This document shows, piece after piece, positions 9,186 to 22,627 of a stretch of DNA of 64,000 nt. Position numbers and translations under genes: made by a program. The notes below the pieces were generated by a model. It was not told the origin of the DNA. It ran no database searches and was given only the letters and a program-made list of their open reading frames with translations. The stretch spans positions 3,601,001 through 3,665,000 of the forward strand of contig NC_134679.1 in assembly GCF_024713945.1 (NCBI RefSeq), in the 5' to 3' direction. The number at the start of each line of letters is the position of its first letter. The stretch's first letter is position 1. This stretch comes from Dermatophagoides farinae (taxonomy: Eukaryota > Arthropoda > Arachnida > Sarcoptiformes > Pyroglyphidae).

Positions 9186-12100
9186 TCTATAAAATAATCT
9201 AATTGTTTTCATAATTTCGAATTCTATTTTGAATAGTTGTCATTCGTGATATTAGATGTCGCCCATTGCATATAAAGAGAAATTTTCATTTTTTTTTTTT
9301 TTTTGGATTTATCATTCCATCTCTCCAAAAGAGTATGATCAATGAAAACAGATCGTGAACGTCGACAAGTACCCATTTATTCATTTATATCCATACGTCC
9401 ATAATATATTCCAAGCGACAGCAATGTTTGGGTAGATTTTTGGCCAAGATAATCGTTAATAATTTACAGTTTTCATTTTGTTCTGTTGTAGTGTGCTTTG
9501 GCCTTATCGGCTTTGAGTTAGAAATGTTTGGATGGTTTATGGTCTCTTTCTCTATATCCGCTGCTTGTGTTTTGATTGTCATTACGACAGAGTTATATTG
9601 ACTAAAGCTGCACTTCACTAACTGTGGTCGATTTGATTTCTTCTATCTATCTGTTTATCTTTTAACAATTGTAGTCACAATAAGCGTTGACAATTTTTTG
9701 AAAAAAAAATATTTTTTGTTTTTCAATTTATTCCATATCAATTCAATAATATTCACATTGTCAATATCCTTTGACTATCTCAAATATCGAATAAAAAATA
9801 AAACCGGAGATTGAGATTATTGAATGAATATATCGATAAATACAAACAAACAAACAACAAAATTCATTTCAATTTTTTTTTCAATAATAAATATAAATAA
9901 TATATATAAATTAATGTTCTATGTTCTGTGTATATGGTGTCTATGTCTCAAAAGAGGATGATGAAAGGCTCAATTTATTTTTTTATTAATATAAATCTAT
10001 GAAGCCACAAAAGCGCTTAAAAGTAATAGTAATTATTTTTCCGAAACAAAACAAACAAAAAAAAAATTGATCATACAGGTAAAGTTATCTGATTATAATA
10101 TTTTTATTTTATTTTATTTTTTTTTTTTTGAAAATATTGTTCATTTCAATCCGATTTTTTTTCAAATCGATCATCAACATTAAGAGCAGAGCACTATATG
10201 GGAATGAATTTAGGCAATAATACTAATGTTACTATAGTAACAATATCATATCATATCTCATATTCGTATTCATCATTAACAATCATCCTCCTCATCGGTT
10301 TAAACATAACTAGAAAAAAAAATTTAAAATTGATAGCTCAATTCTTTGTTCTCGAATTTTAAACAAACAAAATAAATAAAGACAAGTTTATTAGATATAG
10401 TTTTCATTAAGTCATATATTTGATATATATATATGATTGATTCATTCAACAAGACAATGTTTCGAGTGGTTTTTTTTTGTATGCGTTTGTCCACAATAAT
10501 GTTGATAGGGACACAAATCACAAATGATTGTTTTACAAAACAAAAACAAACCAATGCTCCCATGTCATGTCCGAAATATATTATACGACATAACTTTGAT
10601 GACTAAAGAAAAAGAACAAAAGATTCGGCCGGCATCGATCAGATATTCGAATGATCAAGCTTGAAGATAATACCCGAATGATGATGATGATGATGCCATG
10701 GTTGTTTAGTGAAATAAAAACAAAAAACAAAAAAAAAAAAAACGAAGAAATCATAAAATTCTTCTGCCAAGTAACAATGATCATCATCATCATATTCTAT
10801 GTTTATATTGATTTCAGTCATTTTTTTTCTTTTTTTTTGTTATGATAGATAATGTTATGGTTTCCATTGTACCGGTATCATAAATGTGAGAAGATGTCAC
10901 TATAAAAGCATCCATATGATCATTGTGGCGATAATGATGGAATAATAATAATAATAATAATCATAATGATTACCAAATAGAGATCCAATTTGACCAATGA
11001 TGATGATGTCTTTTGTCTAAAATTTTTGAATGTGAATTTTTAAAGCCATTCCGAAAAAAAATTTTGAAATATTCGAATATAAAAAAACCCGAGCATAACT
11101 TTATGACAATCATCAACGTGAGAGAGAGAGAGAGAGAGAAAAAAGGAAGTTTCAGTTTAGTGTCCAGTTGATGTGATGTTTCACTTTAAAAAACTTCAAT
11201 TGTGGCCATCATCACCATGGCGATAAAACTATTTTCGCTTGAATCAACAACAGAGAATAAAAAAAAGCAAGATTGCCAATGATAGATATGGTGACAAATG
11301 TGTGTGTGTTGTGGTGACCCCAGTGATGATTATGATGATGATGACGACGAAAGAAGAAGACTGTGAGGGGAAAGAACTTTGTCGTCCAATTGATGGCCAA
11401 CATAACGATGCAATTGAATGAATGATCACTATCATCACCTGTAGCAATTAGGTTCGTTTTGCTATTATATTATTATTATTATTGTCCATATTATCATTAT
11501 GTACAATATTGAGAAGGGGAAAAGAAAAACACTTAACTTTATTTCAATCATTGGAATTCATTCGTAGGCGCTGACATGATGTGGTTTCAAACTTAAAATT
11601 CAACAATAAAAATTGAATTTTTGGTTTGAATCAAAAAAAAATAAAAATAAAAAAAGTTTTACGTCGGATGATAAATTTATGAATGAAGATAGTTGATCAT
11701 CGTCATCATCATGATCATCATTGGGTTTTATGCATGATTAGAAAGAAAATGTGAATAGTCGTGAATATGACAAAATCAAAAAAATGGCTATTCATGGCAC
11801 ATCCATCCTACACGATGATGATGATGACATTAAGACAAAATTTTGAATTAGCTTTTTATCCAATAATCATTTAGGTGGAAAAATATAAAACACGTGTTTT
11901 AAACTGATGATCGTTTGGTGCTCATAAATATTATAATCGATAAGAGAGGCAAGAAAAAAAACTTGAATCACTTTTCATTCGGAATCTATAATTTTAAAAA
12001 TGGACATGATACTGTACCCACACACATATACGAATACAAGCAAGTAATTCATGATCGATATAGTGGAAAAATTGAATCTTGCCTTGAATCAACGAAATAA

Positions 12101-15095
12101 ATAAACACACACACACACACACGTTGACACCAGAATGGATTCAAAAAATTATCATAAGTACACATTCAGATACTTACACACACACACTGGAAACCGTTTC
12201 AAACATTAAGGCAACAAATAAACATCACCACACATTATCAATGGTTTTCATTTTTACTGGTCGTGTTTGTTTGGTCTATTCATAAAGAAAAAGAGAGAGA
12301 GAGAAAGAGAGTTTTGGACAACAATAATAGCAAAACTAATAATAACCACGAGTATAATAAACACGGGAATGCTTTTGCCCGAATAGTTAATGTTTGTGTG
12401 TATGTATGGGTCATGTAGCCGGGTTTATATGGTCCAGCCAGCATTAATAGTAGTGTGTTTCCTTCCTTTTTTTTATTTTGTGATGATTCAATCCTCTTCA
12501 CTTGAACATTGATATAGTTTTGTATTTATATGTAAATTAGTTCACACATACTTTCACACAATGGTATAGTAGAATCTTTGGAAAATCTTTTTTCGTATTT
12601 TGTCATTGTCTAAAATTCTTTCGAAATAATTTGTTTTTTTTTCTCTCTCGGGTTCATCGATGATGATTATGATGAATGTATGAATGAATAAAACAAAAAA
12701 ACAAACGATCACAAACAAACTTTGTCCAATAAACATCGAAAATATGCAGCATTCGTATCATGTTTTCATGTTTTCATTCTATTCTGATCATCATCATCAT
12801 CATCATCATAGTCGACGATAAAAAAAAAATTCAAAACAAATTTTTCAATTCAAATGCTAATTTTTTTTTGTACATCATCATACTTGTTTGGATAATTCAT
12901 TCGTCCAAACATCACTGAATCCAGATTCGTCAACAACAACAACAAACAAACAAACAAAACTGTCACTTATTCGCATGCATACGACAAAAATTAATAAATA
13001 TTTATTCTTTCACATCCATTTTCAGGTGATTCAAGAAGCTAGCAATATTAAAGGTAATGTGTTGACAAAAAAATGAGAATTTTTTCATTGCTTTCATACT
13101 TGTTATTCATATATGAACCAAAGAAATCATAAGAATCGGATTTTTTTTCTTTGTTTTGTTTTGTTTTGTTTCCATGGTCATCATCAACATCATCATGTGA
13201 ATCAGAGGAAAAGAAAATCATTTGACAATGGACATCATCAACGTTCACCCAAACGAATGGTTTATGACTATTTATTTATTCGATTCATGATATTTTTTTT
13301 TATTATCTTATAAGGCTGTAGTTGATTTGTTCATCATTAATAATAATAATAATAATCAGAAGCTACTATGATAGTTTGATAGTGCCATTGCCATCATCAT
13401 TAATTCCACCTACAATCACAGTGAATCAATAGTGAATATAGTTGATTTAATTAGTCGTAAAGGCTATGAAATCAAAGATCATATCACCATCATCATCATC
13501 ATGTAGGATATACAATATGACCATCATCATCAGCATCATCATCAATTGTCATTTTATTATTATTATTATTATTATAGCCTGAATCATCAAGTTGAAGCAT
13601 CAGAATGAAAAAAAACGATAATAAACTTGAACACACACACACACACACAGGTATAAAACCATAGTGTACACATCACCATTATAATAATATCATAAATGAA
13701 TGACCATCACCATGATCAATATAAAATTATTATATTCAAAACCAAAGAGAGAGAGAGAAAAAAATGATTCGTAATTGGCAAAGCTCATTTACTTGATTAG
13801 CGTTTGTTTTTATTTATTTTTTTTTTGTCAATAAATACGTAAAGACAAGATGATGATGATGATGATGATGATGAAATTAATGTCTTGTGTAAAGGGGAAG
13901 TTTTTTTTCATATTTAAAATTGATTCAATGTGTGTGTGTGTTTATGTGCGTATGATTTGAACTGAATATTATTATAGGCTCAGAAGATTATATTTGTTCT
14001 CTCTCTCTCTCTCTCTTTATGGATGTTCACGTCTTTTTTTTTGAATCTATTTGAAATTGTTTGCAATTGGTGATCATTCGCTGCTTATACGTCAATCAAT
14101 CACGATAATCACATGGGTGATGGTGATGATGCTACAGAACTGTGTATTGTAATAGGCCCGTTGTATAAATTGATTTTTTTTCTCTTATTTTGATTCCACA
14201 ATCCACAAAGCTAAATCTGAATGATAGGACCAATTACACCTCGTTCAATCTTGCTTCCAAAAAAAAAAAAGAAGAAGAATGACCGGCTTTTTTTCTCTCA
14301 TCGATAATGATGATGATGATGATGGAATCATCTATACAATAACATAGATAATATTGGCAAATGAATATTCAGTAAGAGTGTATCTAGCTTTGTTTGTTTG
14401 TTTCATTGTTCAACATTGATTTTTTTTCTGATGCTATTCGGTAATCTGTTTACATAACCGATGGCTATAGATTGAAATAAGAGCAAAAAATAAAATAAAA
14501 TCTAACCATTGATTCATATGATGATGATGATGATGATGATGAATTGGATGTGATTCGGCAGCCAAACAACAACAACAACAACAATAGAAAAACGAAGAAT
14601 GGACAATAATGCTCAATGGCGATATATAGCTTTTAATATGCCCGTGTTATTACTATGGCTATTATTGAAATTTTTTTATTTATTTTTTTTTTTTTTTGAA
14701 TTCTTGAATCTTTTTTTCCATTATGACGGTGGTCAACGATGATGATGATCAACTACAATCATTGGCTATTGGTGTGTGAACCAAGTAAATAATAATAAAT
14801 TTTATTAAAACACGAACATCGATTACCATAAAATATATACAATATGTTTATCGTTATCATAATAATGATCATTGGCAAAGGTCACCGAGATGAGAATAAT
14901 AATAATAATAATGATTTGAAAAATGGATCACCCAATAGTCAATCCAAACATCTTTTGTATAAAATACAACTACAGGTAACCTGAGCACAATTTACAATGA
15001 AAGAGGATCAAAGTCAATGAATGTGAGTGTAAGAGAATCGATGACCATGGCTCAATTGTGTTAGGTCAATTGACAACCACAATCGACGGATGAAT

Positions 15096-15237
<142 letters not shown>

Positions 15238-16057
15238 ATATGTTGCGTGATAATTGAAACGAATTTTTTTTTTATTTTATTTCATTCAATGATGATGATC
15301 GTTTCGGGCTTAACAATTTTTTTTTGGGTGCTTGAAGCCTGATTAAGTCACGAAGTCCATCCAATTGTAAGTGTATGACTATCTGAACTTTAGCTGAACG
15401 GATTGATTAGATTTTGGTTGGGTTTTAGCTTTTCTTCTATGATGAAGATGATGATGATTCGAGAAAAAAAAAACAACAAATAAAAAAGGAGACAATGGCT
15501 CAGGAGGATCATCATCAATCGGATTGATGAGCAATGAGTAATGAATAATTACAATTGATTTGAATCCAATGAATGAATGACAAGTGATTAATCTCAATTG
15601 CCATAATGGATTATGATAGATGGATGCATTAGCCAAGATATTTCAACATGACATTACGTTAACGATAACGATGATTCGCCGATGACCGATGAGACTTAAA
15701 GATAGGAAGAGACAAAAAGATCTATCGGGCTGTCATTATGAGTATTGTAGAAATCCATCGGATAATTAATCGGCTATAATCAATTCATTGGCCATGTTTG
15801 TATTGTGATTGGATTTTTTTTTTTGCTCTTTCAGATTAAGATCTCAGACCTTCGATAAGTTTTGGGCGCCGACCAAACCTGACTTGATCGATCGTCATTT
15901 GATCGATTGATTCTAATATTCCAGCACTCTAAGAGAATATTTGGTCGTCATTTCATTTCTTCGTTTTTCTTTTCTACTCAAATTTCGTGATTTGTCATTT
16001 TGTTATCGACCGATCTAGTTGGCCATTATGATCGTATTTGTTTAATACGTATGGCTT

Positions 16058-16312
16058 ATGTCCATAATTATCATTCAAAATATTGATACTGAATTGAAAG
16101 TAACAACCACTACCAATATAAATAATCATTTGTTTCTGGAACGTCACACCAGAAGGCGACATCTACACCGAAACCTTTTATTGCCCAGTAGAATCGAGTT
16201 GATTGACAGGATTAACTGTGACTTTGAGTTGCAATTGGAACTTCAGACCAACGATGATGATGATGATGATGACGATAAATCGATATATATGGAATTGGGG
16301 AGCGGTAGCTAA
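16058..16312 (+). CDS. Possible small ORF or 5' coding exon (84 codons), unrecognised
   Basis: This frame stands out because it lies in a low-repeat, higher-complexity stretch and uses mixed codons, with Arg/His/Leu-rich sequence (RHTRRRHLHRNLLLPSRIEL) followed by a run of eight Asp. It has an ordinary ATG and a TAG stop. A donor-like site AGCG|GTAGCT at 16305 would leave phase 1, and an acceptor-like TTTTCCAG at 17266-17273 would fit that phase and read on into the Met at 17309. That could make it an alternative upstream exon of the large gene. The match of phases has a one-in-three chance of being accidental and I know no family for it. Confidence 0.2.
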   Translation: MSIIIIQNIDTELKVTTTTNINNHLFLERHTRRRHLHRNLLLPSRIELIDRINCDFELQLELQTNDDDDDDDDKSIYMELGSGS

Positions 16313-17308
16313 GAATTTCCGAATGAATTTCTTATTAAGCTAAGGTATTCCGTTTGAGAAACGCCCACCCATCTAATTGCATCTAATTACTTCTGTGAGT
16401 GTTGTCCAAATTCAGCATGCGTATATGTATTACTGACTTATTCTTCGTATGTGTGTCCAGGTATACTCATACCTCTTTCTTTTGATGAGAATGATGATGA
16501 TGATGATAAGGAGGAGGATGATGAAGATCGAAACCACAATCAGGCATACACTGATAAAGCACGGATACAGACGTATCTTCTGAGAGAATGAAAAGAGAGA
16601 AAGAAAGAAAAAAGATAGAAAGAGGAGTTGTTCACCGGTTGTTGTAGCAGCATTAAAATATGAGTTGATCATCGATCCGTGTTTGAAAATATACTGTATA
16701 AAACATTGCTGCTATCATCTACAACATTGAATGTTGGCGCGCTATTTTATCTCTTCATTTTAACAGGCACAATTGAATCGGTTTTCAGTTCAGTTTGAAC
16801 GTGATTGGCAGTGGTGTGTTATTTTGTTTTCGCATGTTATAACAGTTTCTGATTCTTGGTTATCGTTCGGCTTCATTTTGTTCCATAAGTCTACAAACAA
16901 AAACAAAACAAAAAAAACTCGTCTGTTCTTTCTTTCATACTGTTTTTTTTTCGACCGCCGACCCGGTTATCCGATTTCAATACATTTTTTTTTTTTTTTT
17001 TGGATATAAATTCATTTTCAATACATGAATCAAAATAATTATGATTTAACAACTAATACAACCTGTGTGTTGAAATTGTGTTCCAGTCAATATTATTGTT
17101 TCTTTTACCGAAGAAAGATTCAATAACATCATTCATTCGATTGTTCGTGTCTTATTTGGTCTTTTTTATTTGTATCTGTGAGTGCGTGTTTTTTGTGATG
17201 CAATATATTTATTGTTCAAAGTGACAAACAGATTTTATTTGTTAAAAAATCAAAAACGGAACTGATTTTCCAGTCCTTATTATTTTTTTTTCACACGTTC
17301 AATTCGAA
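16313..17308 (+). promoter_or_regulatory. Probable promoter and 5' UTR region of the large plus-strand gene
   Basis: The kilobase before the Ala-rich first exon is less repetitive than its surroundings. It holds an arthropod initiator-like TCAGTT at 16785-16790, directly followed by a second CAGTTT, and a long T-rich leader. No TATA box or clear downstream promoter element was found, so the placement of the transcription start is tentative. Confidence 0.3.
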
Positions 17309-17419
17309 ATGGATTTTCAATCAATGATGGAAACTTTTGCTGAAGCATGGGTAGCTGCCAACACTCAGACACCATTAACGGAAGCAGCCGCTGCTGCGGC
17401 AGCTGCTGCTACTGACCAT
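17309..17419 (+). CDS. First coding exon of a large unidentified gene (Ala-rich N-terminus)
   Basis: The 111-nt exon codes for 37 residues starting MDFQSMMETFAEAWVAANTQ and ending in an alanine run followed by TDH. It closes on a good donor, CAT|GTGAGT, in phase 0. The start has a favourable context (GAAATGG), and the GC-rich codon use of the GCN run contrasts with the surrounding AT-rich DNA. The frame joins without a shift to the exon at 38642. Poly-Ala next to Ser/Thr/His/Gln-rich sequence and very long introns is typical of developmental transcription factors and RNA-binding regulators in arthropods, but no DNA- or RNA-binding domain lies in this window, so the product is left unnamed. 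Confidence 0.6.
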
Positions 17420-20400
17420 GTGAGTTAAAATAGAATTAAATTATTATTTCTTCCATTTTCCGGTGCATGATTATCATAAGTACCGTTGATTCAAAAAAGA
17501 TCGTTTCCTCTTTTTCCATTACATTTCATTGCAATTGTTTTTGATGGTAATAGTGAATAAGACAAAAAAAATGTCCTCAACGATTAACGATATATATGGT
17601 TACATGCATCAAACATAGATGAATGGATGGCTGAATGCATGGATATAAACAACAGCTGTCGGATTTACTAAATTTTCCCGGATTCTACTATCAGTCTTCT
17701 CCGTCGATTCGATTCAATCAATTGATATACACACGCATACATGAAGAGTGAGAAAGATCTATCTATCTATCTATCTGTGAATAGATTCGTCCTGTAAAAT
17801 CCCGTCATTTCAATCCCAATGCAGGTTTTTTCGGTTGATGCATTTTCAAAATTGATAATTCGAGATCTAAATAGAAAAATAATGGAAAAAAAAGAATCTT
17901 CAATCTACCTTGCAATAAAAATCGATCCATAATTGAAAATATATGAAACAGACAATCATCAGTCGATTCTAATATATCCATCATACAAATGTGGTTATAT
18001 TTGGCTGGTTGATTTGGTTTTGGTTTCATCCATTAAAATCCAGATTCGTGCTTCTAACTCGAATCTTTCGACCGTGAATATGGAATCTGGAAAGAAAAAC
18101 GATTGTAGCGTTCTACATTTCTAGAATAAGTTTGCCAATTCCTTACCTTTTGGTTCTCTTGTTATCCCAGAGCTATTCCTCTGAAGCTATCGGTATGAAT
18201 TAATTCCTATTTTTTTTTTCTACATGATGATGACGAACCTGATACCGTCAAAATTGAGAAACCGATGATGATGATCCTCATCATTGATCATCCATCCATG
18301 TGATCGTTTTGGCTCCTGTTTGCCCGTTCATTTTCCTTTTTTTTCTCGGGTCTCAAATAGCGCATACTCTTTGGCATTGCATGCCAGTGTCAACTAAAAT
18401 TCTCGTTAACCAAAATGAAATTGATCCGATATTCTTCGTCGGGGTTGCTATGCTGCTCTCTTGGATGGATGGATCTATGTGTTCGTGTGTTCGTGTGTGT
18501 GTGTGTGTAGATGCACAGCAGTAATCGTTAATCTTATATCCTTTTGAATCGTGTGTATGAGAAAAAGAAAGAGAAGATGAAAAAAAGAAACTCCATTTCC
18601 GCAGATTTTCACTGCTATTGGCAAGCTTATATAACTTTTTTCTCCTGTATTATTATTATTATTTTTTTTTTGGAATTCGATTATTTCGAGATTCCATTGA
18701 TGTTGTTGTTGTTGATGATGATCGTCATGTGCTTTGATGGTCGTTTTTTTTTACTTTGGTTTTTATTTTTTTTTCTTTTTTTTTCATTCATCCATATACA
18801 GCCAGATAAAATCCATAAGATTCCATTCGATTCAATCCTGATTTATTTATTGTATAGAATACGATAATGGTAACAGTGGTAGTAGCAAAAAAATCTGAAA
18901 AGAATTAAGACAATTCTTGCGGTTCATACTAGATAATAAAAAAAAGAATTACCATTATTGAAATTATGTGAATGTGACTGAATCAAATATTGTTCGATTT
19001 GTATGATATGTTGAAACGCAACGGTATATACACAATGATGAACACAAAATGTATATCCCGAAAAATCCCAAGTGAAAGATTTTTCATGTATTTATTATAT
19101 GTGCACGCGATATTTTTTTTTATTATTTGTATTGCACAATCTCATTGTTTTCTAGTTAATCTCTGACAGAAAGATTATAGATGAGATAGCAAATAAGATT
19201 CATGTCATCGTAATATTTTTGTGGTGGTATGTTGATGAAAAGCTGCTATTATCAAGCTTAAGGATTTTATTCTAACCATTTCCATTTTGTTTTTGTTTTT
19301 GTTTTTTTACTAAAAGAATGCGATTTACATATACATACATATTCTATGGACTCTACATCCATTACATCATTTATATGTTTGTATGTTTTGTTTTTTTTCT
19401 CTATAGTAGTATAGTAGTAGTATATATTCAGAATCTTATTCGAATTATAATTCCCCATCGCTAACGCTTTTTTCAGTTCTATACTCTTACCTTTGTTCAT
19501 TTATATACTTGAATTATTGAGAGAAAAAAAGGCCAAACTCTTTGAAGCAACAACAACAACAACAACAGGAACATCATTCGTTGAAAGTGCTAATTTAATC
19601 TTAGAGCTAGATAATCATCTTTGCTGTTTTGTCTGGCTGTGTCTGTTTATATCTGTGTGTGTGTTTGTGTTGCTAATGATATTATTAATAACATGCACAG
19701 ACCTTATATCTTCATTTGGTTGTTGGACCAATATTGAATAAAGAAAAAGAATGCGAGAGAGAGAGAGAATTGGATAAAAGTTTTAAGATGTGTTCATACA
19801 GGCGAACCGATTACATGGGTTTAGAGTTTTCTATTTTTCTTATTGATGACTTTGCCTTTGATAATTATAATTGAATGAATATATAAATTCTTTTTGCATT
19901 CACAAATCTTGCCAACATTTATTATTGAAACTCTTTGGTTCTCTATTTTTTTTGTATGTTAGTGTTTTTTTTTTGTGCATATGTATGTGTATTTTATTAT
20001 TATTGAGACCATTCGAAATCTAAATGAAATCCTTTTTCTCAACTTTTTTACTTTTGATCTTTTTTTTCATATTCGACAACATTTTTGGCATTTTGACAAC
20101 CATCATCATCAAGAATCAATCGTAAGCGTAAAGTAAAAGCAAGCAAAATTTTGGGATAGATTGACTGACAATCCAATAAAAAAAATAATAACCAAGCCTA
20201 GCTGATTGCTTTGAATCATTGTAGCTCGTGGAATGGTTAATTGGTTTTGAATATTACCTGATTTTCATTGCCTTGAGGTATTTTGGCCACACATATATAC
20301 TTAACAAGGTACCAGGTAAATGTAAGGCTCACCAACCGTTGATGATCAATGAAAAAAAATCGTTGACGGCTAAATCAGCTTAGATTGTAAGAGTCATATT

Positions 20401-20820
20401 TTTGTACATTCATGTTATTCATTCATTATAGCTTATATGGCTCCGAATCAATTGGTTCGGTCGGTTTTTTTGCCATTTCTGTCATTGATTTGTTACACAC
20501 ATGACTTGACTAGGTCCGGTACAATCGATTGTTGTTATTATGGATAGATTGATTTGAATTACCTTTTCTTTCACTCTGGCCTAGTGGATTGATTGTCGAA
20601 TGATTTCAAGTGAGAGAGAGAGAGAAAGAGAGAAAAACACCGCGACTGATTATGGCAATCTGACTGACCTTGTCCAATAAGGAAAAAAAACCCGAAAAGC
20701 CAAATCTAATGCCGTGGCTAGCTTACAAATCCAGAATAAAAAAGGGGCTTTTACCATTCACTCATCGTCGATTGTCGACTAAATATTTAATGTTGAAAAA
20801 AAACGTTTATTGATCTTGTA

Positions 20821-20822
<2 letters not shown>

Positions 20823-20846
<24 letters not shown>
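20823..20846 (+). repeat. (TG)12 microsatellite
   Basis: A perfect TG dinucleotide run lies within the long intron. Confidence 0.9.
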
Positions 20847-20851
<5 letters not shown>

Positions 20852-21855
20852 ATTTCGTTTGTGTTAGTCATTCGTTAAGACGTGAAAGTGAAAAAAAAAC
20901 TTGAATGCCGCGATTAACCTAAAGACGATGAAGAATGATCGATCCAACAAGTCCGATAGCTATCTCTATATATGTATATATTTACAAGGACACGACATAT
21001 ATTTTTTTTGTGAAGTTGAAAAAATTTGTGTTTGTATATGAGTGTGTTTGCAAATCTCAATAGGTTTATTATTCGGTTTGTCGAGACTCTGTCAATAAAG
21101 GTGTGTGATGATTTTTTTTTCATTTTTTTTTTTAATTTTGATTTTTGCCACACACACACATACCACACATATACAAATTGACGAATTTGAAATCCAAATC
21201 ATGGAAAAGAAGAAAAAAAGAATAACATGGACATTCATCCTGAATGCAAACAGAACATCAATAACAAGATGGATGAATAGATAGATGGATAGACATCATC
21301 ATCATCATCATCATTGCCTATAAATCTTATAGATATTCAGATCTCACACATATTATGGATCATTTCACATGTCCACTTCAGTTGATTTATGTCTATGTGT
21401 GTGTGTGTGTTTGTGCGTAATATGATGATGACATTAACCATTTCTCAATATTATTATATTTGTACAATATCATGTTTGAATAACACCGACAAATTTGATT
21501 TCAATTTTCAATAGTTCATCATTATCATCATCATCATCATGTTTGAGAATAAAATGTTTTTTAAATTCATGTATACATCATTTCTCTTTTTTTTAAATTT
21601 TTTTCTTTATGTGACAATAAACAAACAAACAAAAAGAAATAAAAAAAAAGATGCAAGGTCGTCACTGTGTGTGTGTGTGTTTGGATTCCATTTCCTTAAT
21701 TTATAAATCTTATTTCTTCTATAAACTTTTACATAGGTTCCTTTTAGACCATTGATTATGGTGTTATGGTATTTATATATTGATTACATTGTACACATAA
21801 TAATCACATTGTGCCGTATAAATTGATGTGAATCAATTTGCCGAATTTTTTTTTC

Positions 21856-21862
<7 letters not shown>

Positions 21863-21888
<26 letters not shown>
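21863..21888 (+). repeat. (TC)13 microsatellite
   Basis: A perfect TC run lies in the long intron, close to a poly-T tract and a CAA/GTT trinucleotide tract. Confidence 0.85.
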
Positions 21889-21893
<5 letters not shown>

Positions 21894-22326
21894 ATCTCGC
21901 AATGATTCTCGGGTGAAAGTCTTTTTTTTTTTTTTTTTTTGCTTTTCAATCTGAGCAAATATGACAAGACAACAACAACAACAACAACAACGATGACAAC
22001 AAGAACGACAACAGGAAGGGAGGAGGTGAGAGTTTTTGTTCCTACGGTCTGATTTTTTGTTGTTGTTGTTGTTATTATCTTTCAATTCAACAATTTATGC
22101 TTCGATTGTGGTTGTTGTGTTGCAAATCTCGTTTTCATTTTGTTATTGAAAATGTATAGTTTGGATTTTTTTTTTTTTTTTTTGTTTCTTTGGTTTGCAT
22201 GTGTGGGTATGTTTTTTTCCAATTCGATATGTACATTTCGATACGGTGGATTGATGATGATGATGGTGGTGGTTGTGGTGGTTGTGGCCATGCAAAAGCA
22301 ACACGGCGTGAGATTTGTCCATCATC

Positions 22327-22367
22327 CATTCATTCATTCATTCATTCAAATCAAGAATGAATGAATG
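22327..22367. repeat. CATT tetranucleotide repeat with perfect hairpin
   Basis: CATT units (22327-22347) are followed after the 7-nt loop AAATCAA by the complementary GAATGAATGAATG (22355-22367). The result is a perfect 13-bp stem. Confidence 0.8.
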
Positions 22368-22442
22368 AGACCTATCTATTCTAGTGTTTTATATCTCTTA
22401 TCACCGACAGAGACAAATATACTCACACACTTGGTATATGAA

Positions 22443-22472
22443 CATCATCATCATCATCATCATCATCATCAT
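22443..22472 (+). repeat. (CAT)10 microsatellite
   Basis: A perfect CAT trinucleotide run lies in the long intron. Confidence 0.9.
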
Positions 22473-22602
22473 TATTCTTAAATCCATTTGAGATGACCAA
22501 TTTGAATATAAGCAAGCAAGCAAAAAAAAAAGTCAATATGTGGAACGAAATGACAATGATGATGACAACGGATGCTATAGGTATGTTGATACAAACAAAC
22601 AT

Positions 22603-22627
22603 ACACACACACACACACACACACACA
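22603..22627 (+). repeat. (AC)12 microsatellite
   Basis: A perfect AC dinucleotide run lies in the long intron. Confidence 0.9.

Noticed and set aside
9385-9618. 77-codon minus-strand frame in moderately complex sequence
   Set aside because: There is no homology, splice context or conserved pattern that I can recognise; its length is within chance for this region.
22082-22364. Several overlapping open frames on both strands with runs of His, Thr, Val or Lys
   Set aside because: They are open in many frames at once because of GTT/GAT/poly-T repeats. There is no start context, splice or family support.
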